A stretch of 37,978 nt of DNA from the NCBI GenBank assembly GCA_040902655.1, contig JBBDWV010000015.1, positions 1 to 37,978 of the forward strand, read 5' to 3'. This DNA is from Mycobacteriales bacterium (GTDB lineage: Bacteria; Actinomycetota; Actinomycetes; Mycobacteriales; SCTD01). Below the pieces are notes generated by a model that had not been told where the DNA came from, did no database searches, and saw only the letters and a program-made list of their open reading frames with translations. This document shows positions 1 to 8,412 of this stretch, in pieces. How positions within the stretch are numbered: position 1 is the stretch's first letter; each line of letters starts with the position of its first letter. The position numbers and the translations under genes were made by a program.

Positions 1-50
1 GGGGAAAGGGGAAACAGGCCGCCACGGCGGTACTGCGCCCCGGACTACCA

Positions 51-1286
51 ATGGACACAGCCGGCGGGAAGCCCAGCAGCGGGACGGGCGCCGGCGCGGT
101 CAGCCTGCCGGCCCGGCAGCTGAGCTGGCTCGAGGGCGAGCTGACGCGCTGGCAGGCGCAGGGCCGCATCGACGCGGGGACGGCGGTCGGCATCCGGGCG
201 CAGTACACCGCGAGCCGCCGGTTCTCGCTGGCGCGGCTGCTGCTCGCGCTCGGTGGGGCCTTCGTCGGTGTCGGGCTGATCTGGCTGGTCGCCGCGAATG
301 TCGAGCAGCTGTCGCCTGTGACGAGATTCGCCGGGGTCACGGTGTTCTGGCTCGGTGCGGTCGCGGGCGCCGAGCTGCTCGCCACCCCCGGCCGGCAGCA
401 GGCCCCGAGCTCCGGCGGTGCCACGGTCGGGGCGGTCCGGCTGGTCGCCGCGCTGGCCTTCGGGGCCGTGGTCTTCCAGGCGGCGCAGAGCCTGCAGGTG
501 CCGGCCTACGACTCCGGCCTGCTCGGCGCCTGGGCCGCCGGGGCGCTGCTCTACGCCTATGCCGCCGGTGCGGTCGCTCCGCTGCTGGTCGGCATCCTCA
601 CCGGGGTCGGCTGGTACGTCTGGGCGGTCACCGAACGCACCGCCTCCGTCGGGGGCGCCGTGGTGGCCCTGCTGCTCGCCGCCGTGCTGGCCACGGCCGT
701 GGCGGTCGTCCACACCTCCGGATGGCAACCGGGATTCGCTCCGCCGTGGCGCCTGACCGGCGCGCTGCTGGCGCTCGGCGGGCTCTTCCTGGCGGCGCTC
801 CCACACATCGGCCGCGACGGCGATGCGGTTTCCGGCGTGGTGTGGGCCGGCGCGGCGGCCGTCCTGCTGGCCGCGGCGGTGGCCGCCTTCCGCGCGGACC
901 GGACGGGGCGGCTGGAGCTGGCCGCCGTTCTCGGCGCCGGCGCGCTCGCCCTGCTGCTGCTGCGGTGGCAGCCGCCCGGCGCCGACCGGGTGGCCGAGCT
1001 GTCCGGTGAGGCGCTGCTGCGGGCGGTCGCCGCGATCCTCGTCTACCTCCTGGCGGCGGCGTGGTTCGCCGTGCTGGGGGTGCTGCGCGACGCCGGCGGA
1101 CTGACGCAGCTGGCCACCGGCGGGCTCGTCGTCTTCACCGTGGTGCAGAGCTTTGCAGTGTTCGAGCCGATCCTGTCGGGCGCGGCGTTGTTCCTCGCCC
1201 TCGGCGCGGTGCTCGCCGGGACGGGCTACCTGGTGGACCGCGGCCGGCGCCGGCTGGTCGCCGACGTCGCGGAGGTGACGACATGA
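51..1286 (+). CDS. DUF2157 family multi-pass membrane protein
   Basis: Predicted inner-membrane protein of 411 residues and unknown biochemical role. The first 65 residues are soluble and charged, with the Leu/Trp/Glu-rich stretch typical of the DUF2157 N-terminus (LPARQLSWLEGELTRWQAQG). About ten hydrophobic segments rich in Ala, Leu, Val and Gly follow, separated by short loops. The last bases overlap the start of the next gene (ATGA), and that gene encodes a GDYXXLXY protein. In many bacteria these two families sit side by side, which supports both assignments. The ATG at 51 is the first start in frame, but no clear ribosome-binding site precedes it and the window begins only 50 bases upstream, so the start is tentative. 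Function is not known for the family. Confidence 0.8.
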   Translation: MDTAGGKPSSGTGAGAVSLPARQLSWLEGELTRWQAQGRIDAGTAVGIRAQYTASRRFSLARLLLALGGAFVGVGLIWLVAANVEQLSPVTRFAGVTVFWLGAVAGAELLATPGRQQAPSSGGATVGAVRLVAALAFGAVVFQAAQSLQVPAYDSGLLGAWAAGALLYAYAAGAVAPLLVGILTGVGWYVWAVTERTASVGGAVVALLLAAVLATAVAVVHTSGWQPGFAPPWRLTGALLALGGLFLAALPHIGRDGDAVSGVVWAGAAAVLLAAAVAAFRADRTGRLELAAVLGAGALALLLLRWQPPGADRVAELSGEALLRAVAAILVYLLAAAWFAVLGVLRDAGGLTQLATGGLVVFTVVQSFAVFEPILSGAALFLALGAVLAGTGYLVDRGRRRLVADVAEVTT

Positions 1287-1768
1287 GCTGGAGGTCGCGG
1301 TCGGTGCGGGTCGCGGTCGCCTGCCTGCTGCAGCTGGTGCTGGTCGGCGTCGCGGTGGCGCCGTCGCTGTCCGCGCGGGTCACGGGGGAGGAGTACCGGC
1401 TCGCGGTCGCGCCGGTCGATCCGGTCGACCCGTTCCGGGGCGCGTACGTCACCTTGAGCTATCCGGATCTGACGCAGGCCCGTGGTGACGGGTCGTCCCT
1501 GTCGGGCATCGTCTTCGTCCCGCTCGAACCGGTCGCCGGCAGCGACCTGTGGCGGGGCCGGCCGGCGCAGTCGCAGCGCCCCGCGCGCGGCCCCTACCTG
1601 CGGTGCAACGCGGACAGCTGGCGGCTGCGCTGCGGCATCGAGAGCCTGTTCGCCTCGCAGGACACCGCCAGCCGGCTCGAGCGCGAGCTCCTCGACGGAG
1701 CCGTCGCGACGATCCGGGTCGACCGCCGCGGAAACGCCGCCGTTCTCGGCGTGCAGCCGGACCGCTGA
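1283..1768 (+). CDS. GDYXXLXY domain protein
   Basis: A 161-residue protein with one N-terminal hydrophobic segment (about residues 8-28, a membrane anchor or uncleaved signal) and an extracytoplasmic domain. The family's signature appears as GAYVTLSY near residues 53-60, so the usual Asp of GDYxxLxY is Ala here. The ATG at 1283 overlaps the stop of the DUF2157 gene by four bases, implying translational coupling, and the two products probably act together at the membrane. Longer open-frame versions that start further upstream run through the DUF2157 gene and are not credible. The biochemical role is unknown. Confidence 0.8.
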   Translation: MSWRSRSVRVAVACLLQLVLVGVAVAPSLSARVTGEEYRLAVAPVDPVDPFRGAYVTLSYPDLTQARGDGSSLSGIVFVPLEPVAGSDLWRGRPAQSQRPARGPYLRCNADSWRLRCGIESLFASQDTASRLERELLDGAVATIRVDRRGNAAVLGVQPDR

Positions 1769-1822
1769 CGGCTGCCGGCCGTCCGGGCCACAGCTGTCCG
1801 GGCCACGCTGTAGACAGGCGCG

Positions 1823-4800
1823 GTGAGCTTCGACCTCTACGGCCCGCTGCCGACCGGGACGACCGTGCTCGAAGCCAGCGCCGGCACCGGCAAGACCTGG
1901 ACCATCGCGGCGCTCGCGACCCGTTACGTCGCCGAGGGACACGCCGAGCTGTCCGAGCTGATGCTCGCGACCTTCAGCCGGGCGGCCACCCAGGAGCTGC
2001 GGGAGCGGGTCCGCGAGCGGCTCACCTCGACCGCCCGCGCGCTCGGCCGCGGCGGGAGTGACGACCCGCTGGTACAGCACCTCGCCCACTGCAGCGACCC
2101 GGAGCTGACGCTGCGCCGGCAACGGCTGCGACAGGCGCTGGCGCAGTTCGACGCGGCCACCATCGCCACCACGCACAGCTTCTGCCAGCAGGTCCTGGAC
2201 GGCCTCGGCATGGCCGGCGACCACGAGCCCGGCGTCACGATGGTCGAGTCGGTCGATGACCTGCTGCGCGAGGTGGTCGACGACCTCTACCTGCGCAAGT
2301 TCGCCGCGCACGGCGCCGATCTGCCGCAGTTGACGCCGAAGGATGCGCGGGAGGTCGCCCGCGCGGCCACCAGGGACCGGCAGGCGCGGCTCGAGCCGTC
2401 CGGCGCCGACCGCGCGTCGGCGCCGGGGCAACGGGTGGGGCTGGCCGCGGCCGCCCGGGCCGAGCTCGAGCGGCGCAAGCGGCTGACCGGCGTACGCGAC
2501 TTCGACGACCTGCTGGTGCTGCTGCGCGACGCCCTGGCCCACCCGAGCCGCGGCGCGGCGGCCTGCGAACGGTTGCGCGCCCGCTACAAGGTCGTGCTGG
2601 TCGACGAAGTCCAGGACACCGACCCGGTGCAGTGGGAGATCCTGCGGCGGGCCTTCCACGGCTCGGTCGCGCTGGTGCTGATCGGTGACCCGAAGCAGGC
2701 CATCTACGCCTTCCGCGGCGCCGAGGTCCTGAGCTATCTGGACGCGGTCGGGGCGGCGGACCGGCACGAGACGCTCGCGACGAACTGGCGCAGCGACCAG
2801 GCCCTGCTGCACGGGCTCGAGCAGCTCTACGGCGGCGCCGCGCTGGGCCACCGGCAGATCCTCGTGCGGCCGGTCGAGGCGGCGCACCGGGTCCCGCGGC
2901 TGACCGGCACGCCGCCGGTGCGGCTGCGAGTGCTCGACCGCAGCGGCGCCGGACCGCCCGGCCGCAACGGCTTCCCCGTCCTGCCGCGGATCCGGGAGAA
3001 GGTCGCCGCCGACCTGGCGGCGCAGGTCGTACGCCTGCTGGACGGCCCGGCGCGGCTCGACCTGGACGGCGGGCCGCGCCCGGTGCGGCCCGGTGACATC
3101 GCGGTGCTGGCCCGCAGGCACGTGCACGCGCGGTTCGTGCAGGCGGCGCTGGAGCGGGCCGGGGTGCGGTGCGTCGTCTCCAGCAGCACCAGCGTCTTCG
3201 GCACGCAGAGCGCCCGCGACTGGCTGTGGCTGCTGCAGGCGCTGGAGCAGCCGCACCGCGCCGGGAAGGTCCGGCTCGCGGCCCTCACCCCGCTGCTCGG
3301 CTGGACGCCGGAGCAGCTGGACGCGGCCGGTGAGGAGGGGCTGGACCGCGTGGGCGCCCTCGTGCGGGAGGCGGCCGCGCGGTTCGAGGAGGTCGGGCCG
3401 GCGGCGGTGCTGGAGCGGCTGTCGGCGCAGACCCGGCTGGAGAGCCGGCTGCTCGGGGTCGAGGCGGGGGAGCGGCGGCTGACCGACCTGCGGCACCTCG
3501 CGCAGATCCTGCACCGCACCGCGGTCGAGCAGTCGCTCGGGCTCAGCGCACTCGTCGGCTGGCTCGGCGAGCGGGTCGAGGAGCCGGAGAGCGGGAGCCT
3601 GTCCGAGCGCAGCCGGCGGCTGGAGACCGACGCCGCGGCGGTCCAGATCGTCACCGTGCACGCCAGCAAGGGGCTGGAGTTTCCCGTCGTGTTCGTGCCG
3701 TACGGCTGGGACGGCGCGAAGAACCCGCAGCAGTCGACACTGCTCCTGCACGACCCCGACGGCACCCGGGTGCTCGACGTCGGGGGCAAGGACGGCCCCG
3801 GCTGGGACGAGCGCAGGAAGGCGGCCGAGGTGGAGGACGCGGGGGAGGAGCTGCGGCTGCTCTACGTCGCCCTCACCCGGGCGAGGTGCTCGGTCGTGCT
3901 GTGGTGGGCGCCGTCCGCGGTGACCGCGGCCTCCCCACTGCACCGGCTGCTGTTCGGGCGGGTCGAGGGCGACCCCGAGCCCGCTGCCCGCCCCCACGTT
4001 CCCGAGGACGACCCGGCGCTGGCGCGGCTGACGCAGTGGGCCCGGCCCGGCGGGATCGCGCTCGAGCCGGTCGGCACCGACGTGCCGCCGACGCGCTGGG
4101 AGCCCGCCGCCGATCCGGCGCCGAGCCTGGACGTCGCGCGCTTCACCCGGGTGCTGGACACGACCTGGCGACGCACCTCCTACTCCGCCCTGACGTCGGC
4201 GGTGCACGACGCCCCGCGGGTCGGCAGCGAGCCGGAGCAGCCCGACCTGACCGACGAGCCCGCCGACGGACCGGAAGGGCCGCGGTGGCTCGACAGCACG
4301 GTCGGCGTGCGGGGCGACGTCCCCGGCGACGTCGTCCGCGCCGGCCCGCCCTCGACGATGAACGCCCTCCCGTCCGGGGCCGCGTTCGGCACCCTGGTGC
4401 ACGAGGTGTTGGAGGTGGTCGACACCTCCGCCGGCGACCTGGCAGCCGAGCTGCTGCTGCGCTGCCACCAGACGGTGTCGCGCCGGCTGGCGGCGGTGGA
4501 CCCGGCAGCACTGGCCGAGGCGTTGCTGCCGGTGCTGCGCACCCCCCTTGCCCCTGGCCTGACGCTGGCCGACGTCCCGCCGCGGGACCGGCTGGCCGAG
4601 ATGGACTTCGAGTTGCCGCTGTCCGGCGGCGACGACGTCACGGCTGTGCAAACCCGGCTGCAGGACGTCGCGGACCTGCTGCGCGCGCAGCTGCCGGCGG
4701 ACGACCTGCTGGCGCCGTACGCCGACCTGCTCGAGACGGTGCAGGCGCCGCCGCTGCGCGGCTACCTGTCCGGCAGTCTGGACGCGGTCCTGCGACTGCC

Positions 4801-5128
4801 CGGCCCGTCGTACGTCGTCGTGGACTACAAGACCAACCGGCTCGGGCGCGGCGACCTGACGGCGCTGCACTACACCCGGCAGGCGATGGCGGCCGAGATG
4901 CTCCGCGCGCACTACCCGCTGCAGGCGCTGCTCTACGCCGTCGCGCTGCACCGCTTCCTGCGCTGGCGGCAGCCGGGCTACGACCCGGCGACGCACCTCG
5001 GTGGGGTGCAGTACCTGTTCGTACGCGGGATGGTCGGTCCGGCGACGCCGGCCGGCTGCGGGGTCTTCGCCTGGACACCGCCGAGCCCGCTGGTGACCGG
5101 GCTGTCCGACCTGCTGGCCGGCGTGTGA
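1823..5128 (+). CDS. recB: Exodeoxyribonuclease V beta subunit RecB (UvrD-type helicase and nuclease)
   Basis: RecB unwinds DNA 3'-5' from double-strand ends and carries the nuclease of the RecBCD recombination complex. The 1101-residue product shows the superfamily 1 motifs in order: EASAGTGKT (Walker A, residues 17-25), DEVQDTD (near 261), GDPKQAIYAFRGAE (near 288), TNWRSD (near 320), TVHASKGLEFPVVF (near 611) and LLYVALTRAR (near 676). A RecB-type nuclease follows, with GTLVHEVLE (near 856) and the catalytic VVDYKTN motif (near 1000). The length is slightly below E. coli RecB (about 1180). The GTG start at 1823 gives the standard N-terminus just ahead of Walker A. The stop overlaps the recD start. 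No recC is present upstream inside the window; the two preceding genes are unrelated membrane proteins. Confidence 0.95.
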   Translation: MSFDLYGPLPTGTTVLEASAGTGKTWTIAALATRYVAEGHAELSELMLATFSRAATQELRERVRERLTSTARALGRGGSDDPLVQHLAHCSDPELTLRRQRLRQALAQFDAATIATTHSFCQQVLDGLGMAGDHEPGVTMVESVDDLLREVVDDLYLRKFAAHGADLPQLTPKDAREVARAATRDRQARLEPSGADRASAPGQRVGLAAAARAELERRKRLTGVRDFDDLLVLLRDALAHPSRGAAACERLRARYKVVLVDEVQDTDPVQWEILRRAFHGSVALVLIGDPKQAIYAFRGAEVLSYLDAVGAADRHETLATNWRSDQALLHGLEQLYGGAALGHRQILVRPVEAAHRVPRLTGTPPVRLRVLDRSGAGPPGRNGFPVLPRIREKVAADLAAQVVRLLDGPARLDLDGGPRPVRPGDIAVLARRHVHARFVQAALERAGVRCVVSSSTSVFGTQSARDWLWLLQALEQPHRAGKVRLAALTPLLGWTPEQLDAAGEEGLDRVGALVREAAARFEEVGPAAVLERLSAQTRLESRLLGVEAGERRLTDLRHLAQILHRTAVEQSLGLSALVGWLGERVEEPESGSLSERSRRLETDAAAVQIVTVHASKGLEFPVVFVPYGWDGAKNPQQSTLLLHDPDGTRVLDVGGKDGPGWDERRKAAEVEDAGEELRLLYVALTRARCSVVLWWAPSAVTAASPLHRLLFGRVEGDPEPAARPHVPEDDPALARLTQWARPGGIALEPVGTDVPPTRWEPAADPAPSLDVARFTRVLDTTWRRTSYSALTSAVHDAPRVGSEPEQPDLTDEPADGPEGPRWLDSTVGVRGDVPGDVVRAGPPSTMNALPSGAAFGTLVHEVLEVVDTSAGDLAAELLLRCHQTVSRRLAAVDPAALAEALLPVLRTPLAPGLTLADVPPRDRLAEMDFELPLSGGDDVTAVQTRLQDVADLLRAQLPADDLLAPYADLLETVQAPPLRGYLSGSLDAVLRLPGPSYVVVDYKTNRLGRGDLTALHYTRQAMAAEMLRAHYPLQALLYAVALHRFLRWRQPGYDPATHLGGVQYLFVRGMVGPATPAGCGVFAWTPPSPLVTGLSDLLAGV

Positions 5129-6957
5129 AGGCCCTGCGGGCGGCCGGCCTGCTGGGCGCCTTCAACACCGCAGGGGTGCTCGAGGCGGCGGACGTGCACG
5201 TCGCGCAACGGCTGGGCGCGCTGGCCCGGGAGAGTCGCGACGAGGTGCTGCTCGCCACCGCGCTCGCGGTGCGCGCGGTGCGGTTCGGCTCCACCTGCCT
5301 GGAGCTGGACCGGCTGTGTGAGGTGACGGTGGACGAGGAGTCCGACACCGACGTCGCCGCTCTGCCGTGGCCCTCGCCCGGCGGGCTGGTCGACGCACTG
5401 CGGCACAGCCCGCTGGTCGTCGGCGTCTCCGTCGGCTCGCTGCAGCCCCTGCGGCTGGTGGACACCGACGGTGGCCCGCTGCTCTACCTGGACCGCTACT
5501 GGCGCCAGGAGCAGTCGGTGCGCGAGGCGCTGGAGGACCGGGCGTTGCGGCGACCCGAGCTGGACCCGGCTGCCGTGCAGGTGCGGCTCGCGACGCTGTT
5601 CCCGGACTCCGCCGCGCCCGACCGGCAGCGCGTCGCGGTCGCACTGGCGGCGACCCGGTGGACCACGGTGCTGACCGGTGGACCGGGCACCGGCAAGACG
5701 AGGACCGTCGCGCGGGTGCTGGCGCTGCTCGACCGGCCCGGGTTGCGGATCGCGCTGGCGGCGCCCACGGGGAAGGCGGCCGCGCGGCTGCAGGAGGCGG
5801 TCGCCGAGCAGGCCGGGCCGCTCGGGCTCCCTCCAAACCTGACCGCCACCACCCTGCACCGGCTGCTCGGCTGGCGGCCGGACAGTCGGACCCGCTTCCG
5901 GCACGACGCGTCCGACCGGCTGCCGTACGACGTCGTGGTGGTGGACGAGAGCTCGATGGTCTCGCTGACGATGATGGCGCGGCTGCTGGAGGCGGTCCGG
6001 CCGGACGCCCGGCTCCTGCTGGTCGGTGACCCCCACCAGCTCACCTCGATCGACGCCGGAGCGGTGCTGGCCGACCTGGTGGAGCGTCCGGTCGGCGGAG
6101 CTGACGACCCGCTGCTGGCGCAGCTCGTCGGTCCGGACCTGTCGGCGGCGGACGACCCGCAGGAGGCAGCCCTGTCGACGCGGGAGCGGGAGCGGCTGCG
6201 CAACGGGATCGTCCGGCTCAGCCGTGGCCGCCGCTTCGGCGGGACCATCGCCGAGCTGGCCGTGGCGGTGCGTGATGGCCAGGCCGACCGGGCGCTCGAG
6301 CTGTTGACGGCCGGGGCGGCCGGCGTCTCCTTTCTTCCCCCTGGTGAGGTGGCGGCGGTGCGCGCGGACGTCGTCGCCTGGTCGGCTGCGGTGACCGAGG
6401 CGGCGGAGGCCGGGCGGGTCGAGCAGGCGCTGCTGCGGCTGGAGGCGCACACGCTGCTGTGCGCCCACCGGCGCGGGCCCGACGGCGTGGCGGAGTGGGC
6501 GCGGCTGGCGGCGGGCTGGGTCGGTGCCGTCCGCGGCGAGCCGGTGGATCCGTCGCGCTGGTATCCCGGGCAGCCGTTGCTGGTCACCCGGAACGACCAC
6601 GAGGCCCGGGTCTACAACGGCGACACCGGTGTCGTCGTCCGCCGTGGTGAGGAGCTGCTGGCAGCCTTCGGCCGGGGGAGTGCCCAGGTGGTGCTCCACC
6701 CTGGCCGGCTGGCGGACGTGCAGACGGTGCACGCCATGACGATCCACCGCAGCCAGGGCAGCCAGTACGACACCGTGTCGGTGGTGCTGCCGGACACGGC
6801 GTCGTCGCTGCTGTCGCGCGAGCTGCTCTACACCGCGATCACGCGGGCCAGGAAGCACGTGCGGGTGCTCGGGACGCAGGAGTCGGTGCGGGCGGCCGTG
6901 GACCGACAGGTGCTGCGGGCCAGCGGGTTGCGGCGGATCGTCAGCGACGGCGGTTGA
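5125..6957 (+). CDS. recD: Exodeoxyribonuclease V alpha subunit RecD
   Basis: RecD is the 5'-3' helicase of RecBCD. The 610-residue product has the P-loop GGPGTGKT (near residue 185-192), Walker B VVVDESSM (near 272), GDPHQL (near 300), the late motif TIHRSQGSQYD (near 539) and LYTAITRAR (near 568), in the family order. The GTG at 5125 overlaps the recB stop as GTGA, so the two are translationally coupled. This start gives an ordinary N-terminal domain (KALRAAGLLGAFNTAGVL). The open frame extends much further upstream, but there it is only the shadow of recB. The length is close to E. coli RecD (608). Confidence 0.95.
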   Translation: MKALRAAGLLGAFNTAGVLEAADVHVAQRLGALARESRDEVLLATALAVRAVRFGSTCLELDRLCEVTVDEESDTDVAALPWPSPGGLVDALRHSPLVVGVSVGSLQPLRLVDTDGGPLLYLDRYWRQEQSVREALEDRALRRPELDPAAVQVRLATLFPDSAAPDRQRVAVALAATRWTTVLTGGPGTGKTRTVARVLALLDRPGLRIALAAPTGKAAARLQEAVAEQAGPLGLPPNLTATTLHRLLGWRPDSRTRFRHDASDRLPYDVVVVDESSMVSLTMMARLLEAVRPDARLLLVGDPHQLTSIDAGAVLADLVERPVGGADDPLLAQLVGPDLSAADDPQEAALSTRERERLRNGIVRLSRGRRFGGTIAELAVAVRDGQADRALELLTAGAAGVSFLPPGEVAAVRADVVAWSAAVTEAAEAGRVEQALLRLEAHTLLCAHRRGPDGVAEWARLAAGWVGAVRGEPVDPSRWYPGQPLLVTRNDHEARVYNGDTGVVVRRGEELLAAFGRGSAQVVLHPGRLADVQTVHAMTIHRSQGSQYDTVSVVLPDTASSLLSRELLYTAITRARKHVRVLGTQESVRAAVDRQVLRASGLRRIVSDGG

Positions 6958-7028
6958 ACCAGCACGCCGAACCGACGCTGCGTCAGCAGGCGGCACCTTC
7001 GCCCCCGTCGAGACGCCCGTAACCACCC

Positions 7029-7057
7029 TTGACGGCCAGCGCGACTCGCCCTACGTT
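7029..7057 (+). promoter_or_regulatory. Predicted sigma-70-type promoter of the enolase/TRAP operon
   Basis: TTGACG at 7029-7034 and TACGTT at 7052-7057 are separated by exactly 17 bases and lie 45 bases before the GTG start of the first catabolic gene. They match five of six and three of six bases of the housekeeping consensus, including the key TA...T of the -10 box. Transcription would begin near 7064, inside the operator-like repeat described next. Seen in sequence; activity is inferred. Confidence 0.6.
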
Positions 7058-7059
7058 CT

Positions 7060-7084
7060 GGAATCGATCTCAGGAATCGTTTCC
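7060..7084 (+). promoter_or_regulatory. LacI-type operator, two half-similar copies
   Basis: GGAATCGTTTCC at 7073-7084 is an imperfect inverted repeat (GGAATC against GGAAAC on the other strand) with a central CG, the usual build of LacI-family operators. A weaker copy, GGAATCGATCTC, lies at 7060-7071, so GGAATCG is repeated directly 13 bases apart. Both lie over or just downstream of the expected transcription start, a position where binding would block transcription. The LacI-family gene at 12742 closing the same cluster is the natural candidate repressor. The pairing is inference. Confidence 0.5.
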
Positions 7085-7102
7085 AAGCCTCTGGAGAACT
7101 AC

Positions 7103-8335
7103 GTGCCGGCGCAACTAATCATCGACGAGATCCAGGTGCACGTCCTGCAGGTTCCGCTGCAGAAGACGTTCTGGATGTCCACGGAGGCGTACACGACGGC
7201 GGGGCAGATCTTCGTCGCGATCCGTACGGCTGACGGTTTGACCGGTTATGGACAGGCCCACGGCAACCCGCTGGACGAGATCGCCCAGGTCGTCCGGGAG
7301 GACCTCGCTCCGATCGTGCTCGGGGGAAGCGCCTGGAATGTCAGGGACCTGTGGCAACAGATGTTCGAGATGACCTACCGGCGCACGAAGGCAGTCACGA
7401 CCGGTCAACCGCACTTCGGCAACCGAGGTCGCTACCAGACGATGGCGGCCATAGCGGCCGTGGACATCGCCCTCTGGGACCTTCGCGCGAAGGCTGCCGA
7501 CCTCCCGCTGCACCGTCTGCTGGGCACCGAGCGCAGCACTGTGCCCGCGTACGCCTCGGGTGGCTACTACCCCAGCTCCGAGCGCGATGCCCTCGGCATC
7601 GATGGCCTTTTGGAGGAAATGGGGACCTACGTGGACGGTGGCTTCGACACTGCCAAGATGAAGGTGGGCCGGGACCCCGACAACGACATTCGGCGGGTGG
7701 CCGCCGTGCGGGAGCACTTCCCCGACCTGCGCTTACTGGTCGATGCCAACGGCGCCTGGACCTTCACCGAAGCGGCGCGGGCCGCTGCCGGGTTCGCCGA
7801 CTACGGCGTGGCCTGGCTGGAGGAACCGCTGGCCTGGTTTGCCAACGCCACGGATCTCGGGCGGCTCGCCGAGGTCAGCCCGGTGCCGCTTGCCGGCGGC
7901 GAGCAGGAGCCTCACAAGTGGGCATGCGTGCCGATGCTCGACCAGGGCAACCTGCGTTATCTGCAACTGGACTGCACACGAGCCGGTGGCATCACTGAAT
8001 GGCTCGACGCCGCGGCCTTCGCCGTGCAGCGCAACGTGGGACTCGCCCCTCACCATGACCCGCAAATCCACAGTCACCTGCTGGCGGCCTACGGCGACGA
8101 CGTGATCCAGGAGACCTTCCCCGATCCGGTCCGGGATCCGCTGTGGGACCTGTTCTTCCTGCGGCGACCGACCCTGGAGAACGGCATGGTTCAACTTCCG
8201 GCCGCGCCCGGGCTGGGCTTCGAGCCTGACCCGAAGATGCTCCGGCGTTGGAGCGTCGCCTCGTGGACCTGCACTGGCACCAGGGCCGACGTCAGCGTCC
8301 GCCAAGGATCCGTCAGCACAGCGGCAGCCGGCTGA
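7103..8335 (+). CDS. Mandelate racemase/muconate lactonizing enzyme family protein (enolase superfamily), copy 1
   Basis: Enolase-superfamily enzyme, predicted to abstract the proton next to a substrate carboxylate with Mg2+ help, giving racemisation, epimerisation or dehydration. The 410-residue protein has the capping domain (1-130) and a barrel with the base motif AKMKVG (Lys185, Lys187), metal ligands Asp214 (LLVDAN), Glu240 (WLEEP) and Glu267 (GGEQEP), an Asp290 in LQLDCTRAGG, and His317/His318 in APHHDP. The Lys-x-Lys plus Asp-His layout points to the mandelate racemase subgroup. The GTG start has GGAG at 7093-7096, six bases away. About 30 residues at the C-terminus (Ser/Thr/Ala-rich) extend past the usual end. 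It is the first gene of an operon with a TRAP transporter, so the substrate is probably an imported acid. Specificity cannot be read from sequence. Confidence 0.88.
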   Translation: MPAQLIIDEIQVHVLQVPLQKTFWMSTEAYTTAGQIFVAIRTADGLTGYGQAHGNPLDEIAQVVREDLAPIVLGGSAWNVRDLWQQMFEMTYRRTKAVTTGQPHFGNRGRYQTMAAIAAVDIALWDLRAKAADLPLHRLLGTERSTVPAYASGGYYPSSERDALGIDGLLEEMGTYVDGGFDTAKMKVGRDPDNDIRRVAAVREHFPDLRLLVDANGAWTFTEAARAAAGFADYGVAWLEEPLAWFANATDLGRLAEVSPVPLAGGEQEPHKWACVPMLDQGNLRYLQLDCTRAGGITEWLDAAAFAVQRNVGLAPHHDPQIHSHLLAAYGDDVIQETFPDPVRDPLWDLFFLRRPTLENGMVQLPAAPGLGFEPDPKMLRRWSVASWTCTGTRADVSVRQGSVSTAAAG

Positions 8336-8412
8336 CCCACGACCGCCTGCACATTCTGCGCCAGCCGCCCGTCCATGTACGGGCCGCTCAAACTCGAGAA
8401 GGAGAGCACCTG

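Noticed and set aside
1226-4996. Very long minus-strand open frame (1256 codons) opposite recB
   Set aside because: It lies opposite recB, whose motifs are unmistakable; the translation is Arg/Gln/Gly/Pro-rich low complexity, typical of antisense frames in high-GC DNA.
6958-7028. Terminator after recD
   Set aside because: No convincing inverted repeat was found before the catabolic promoter.
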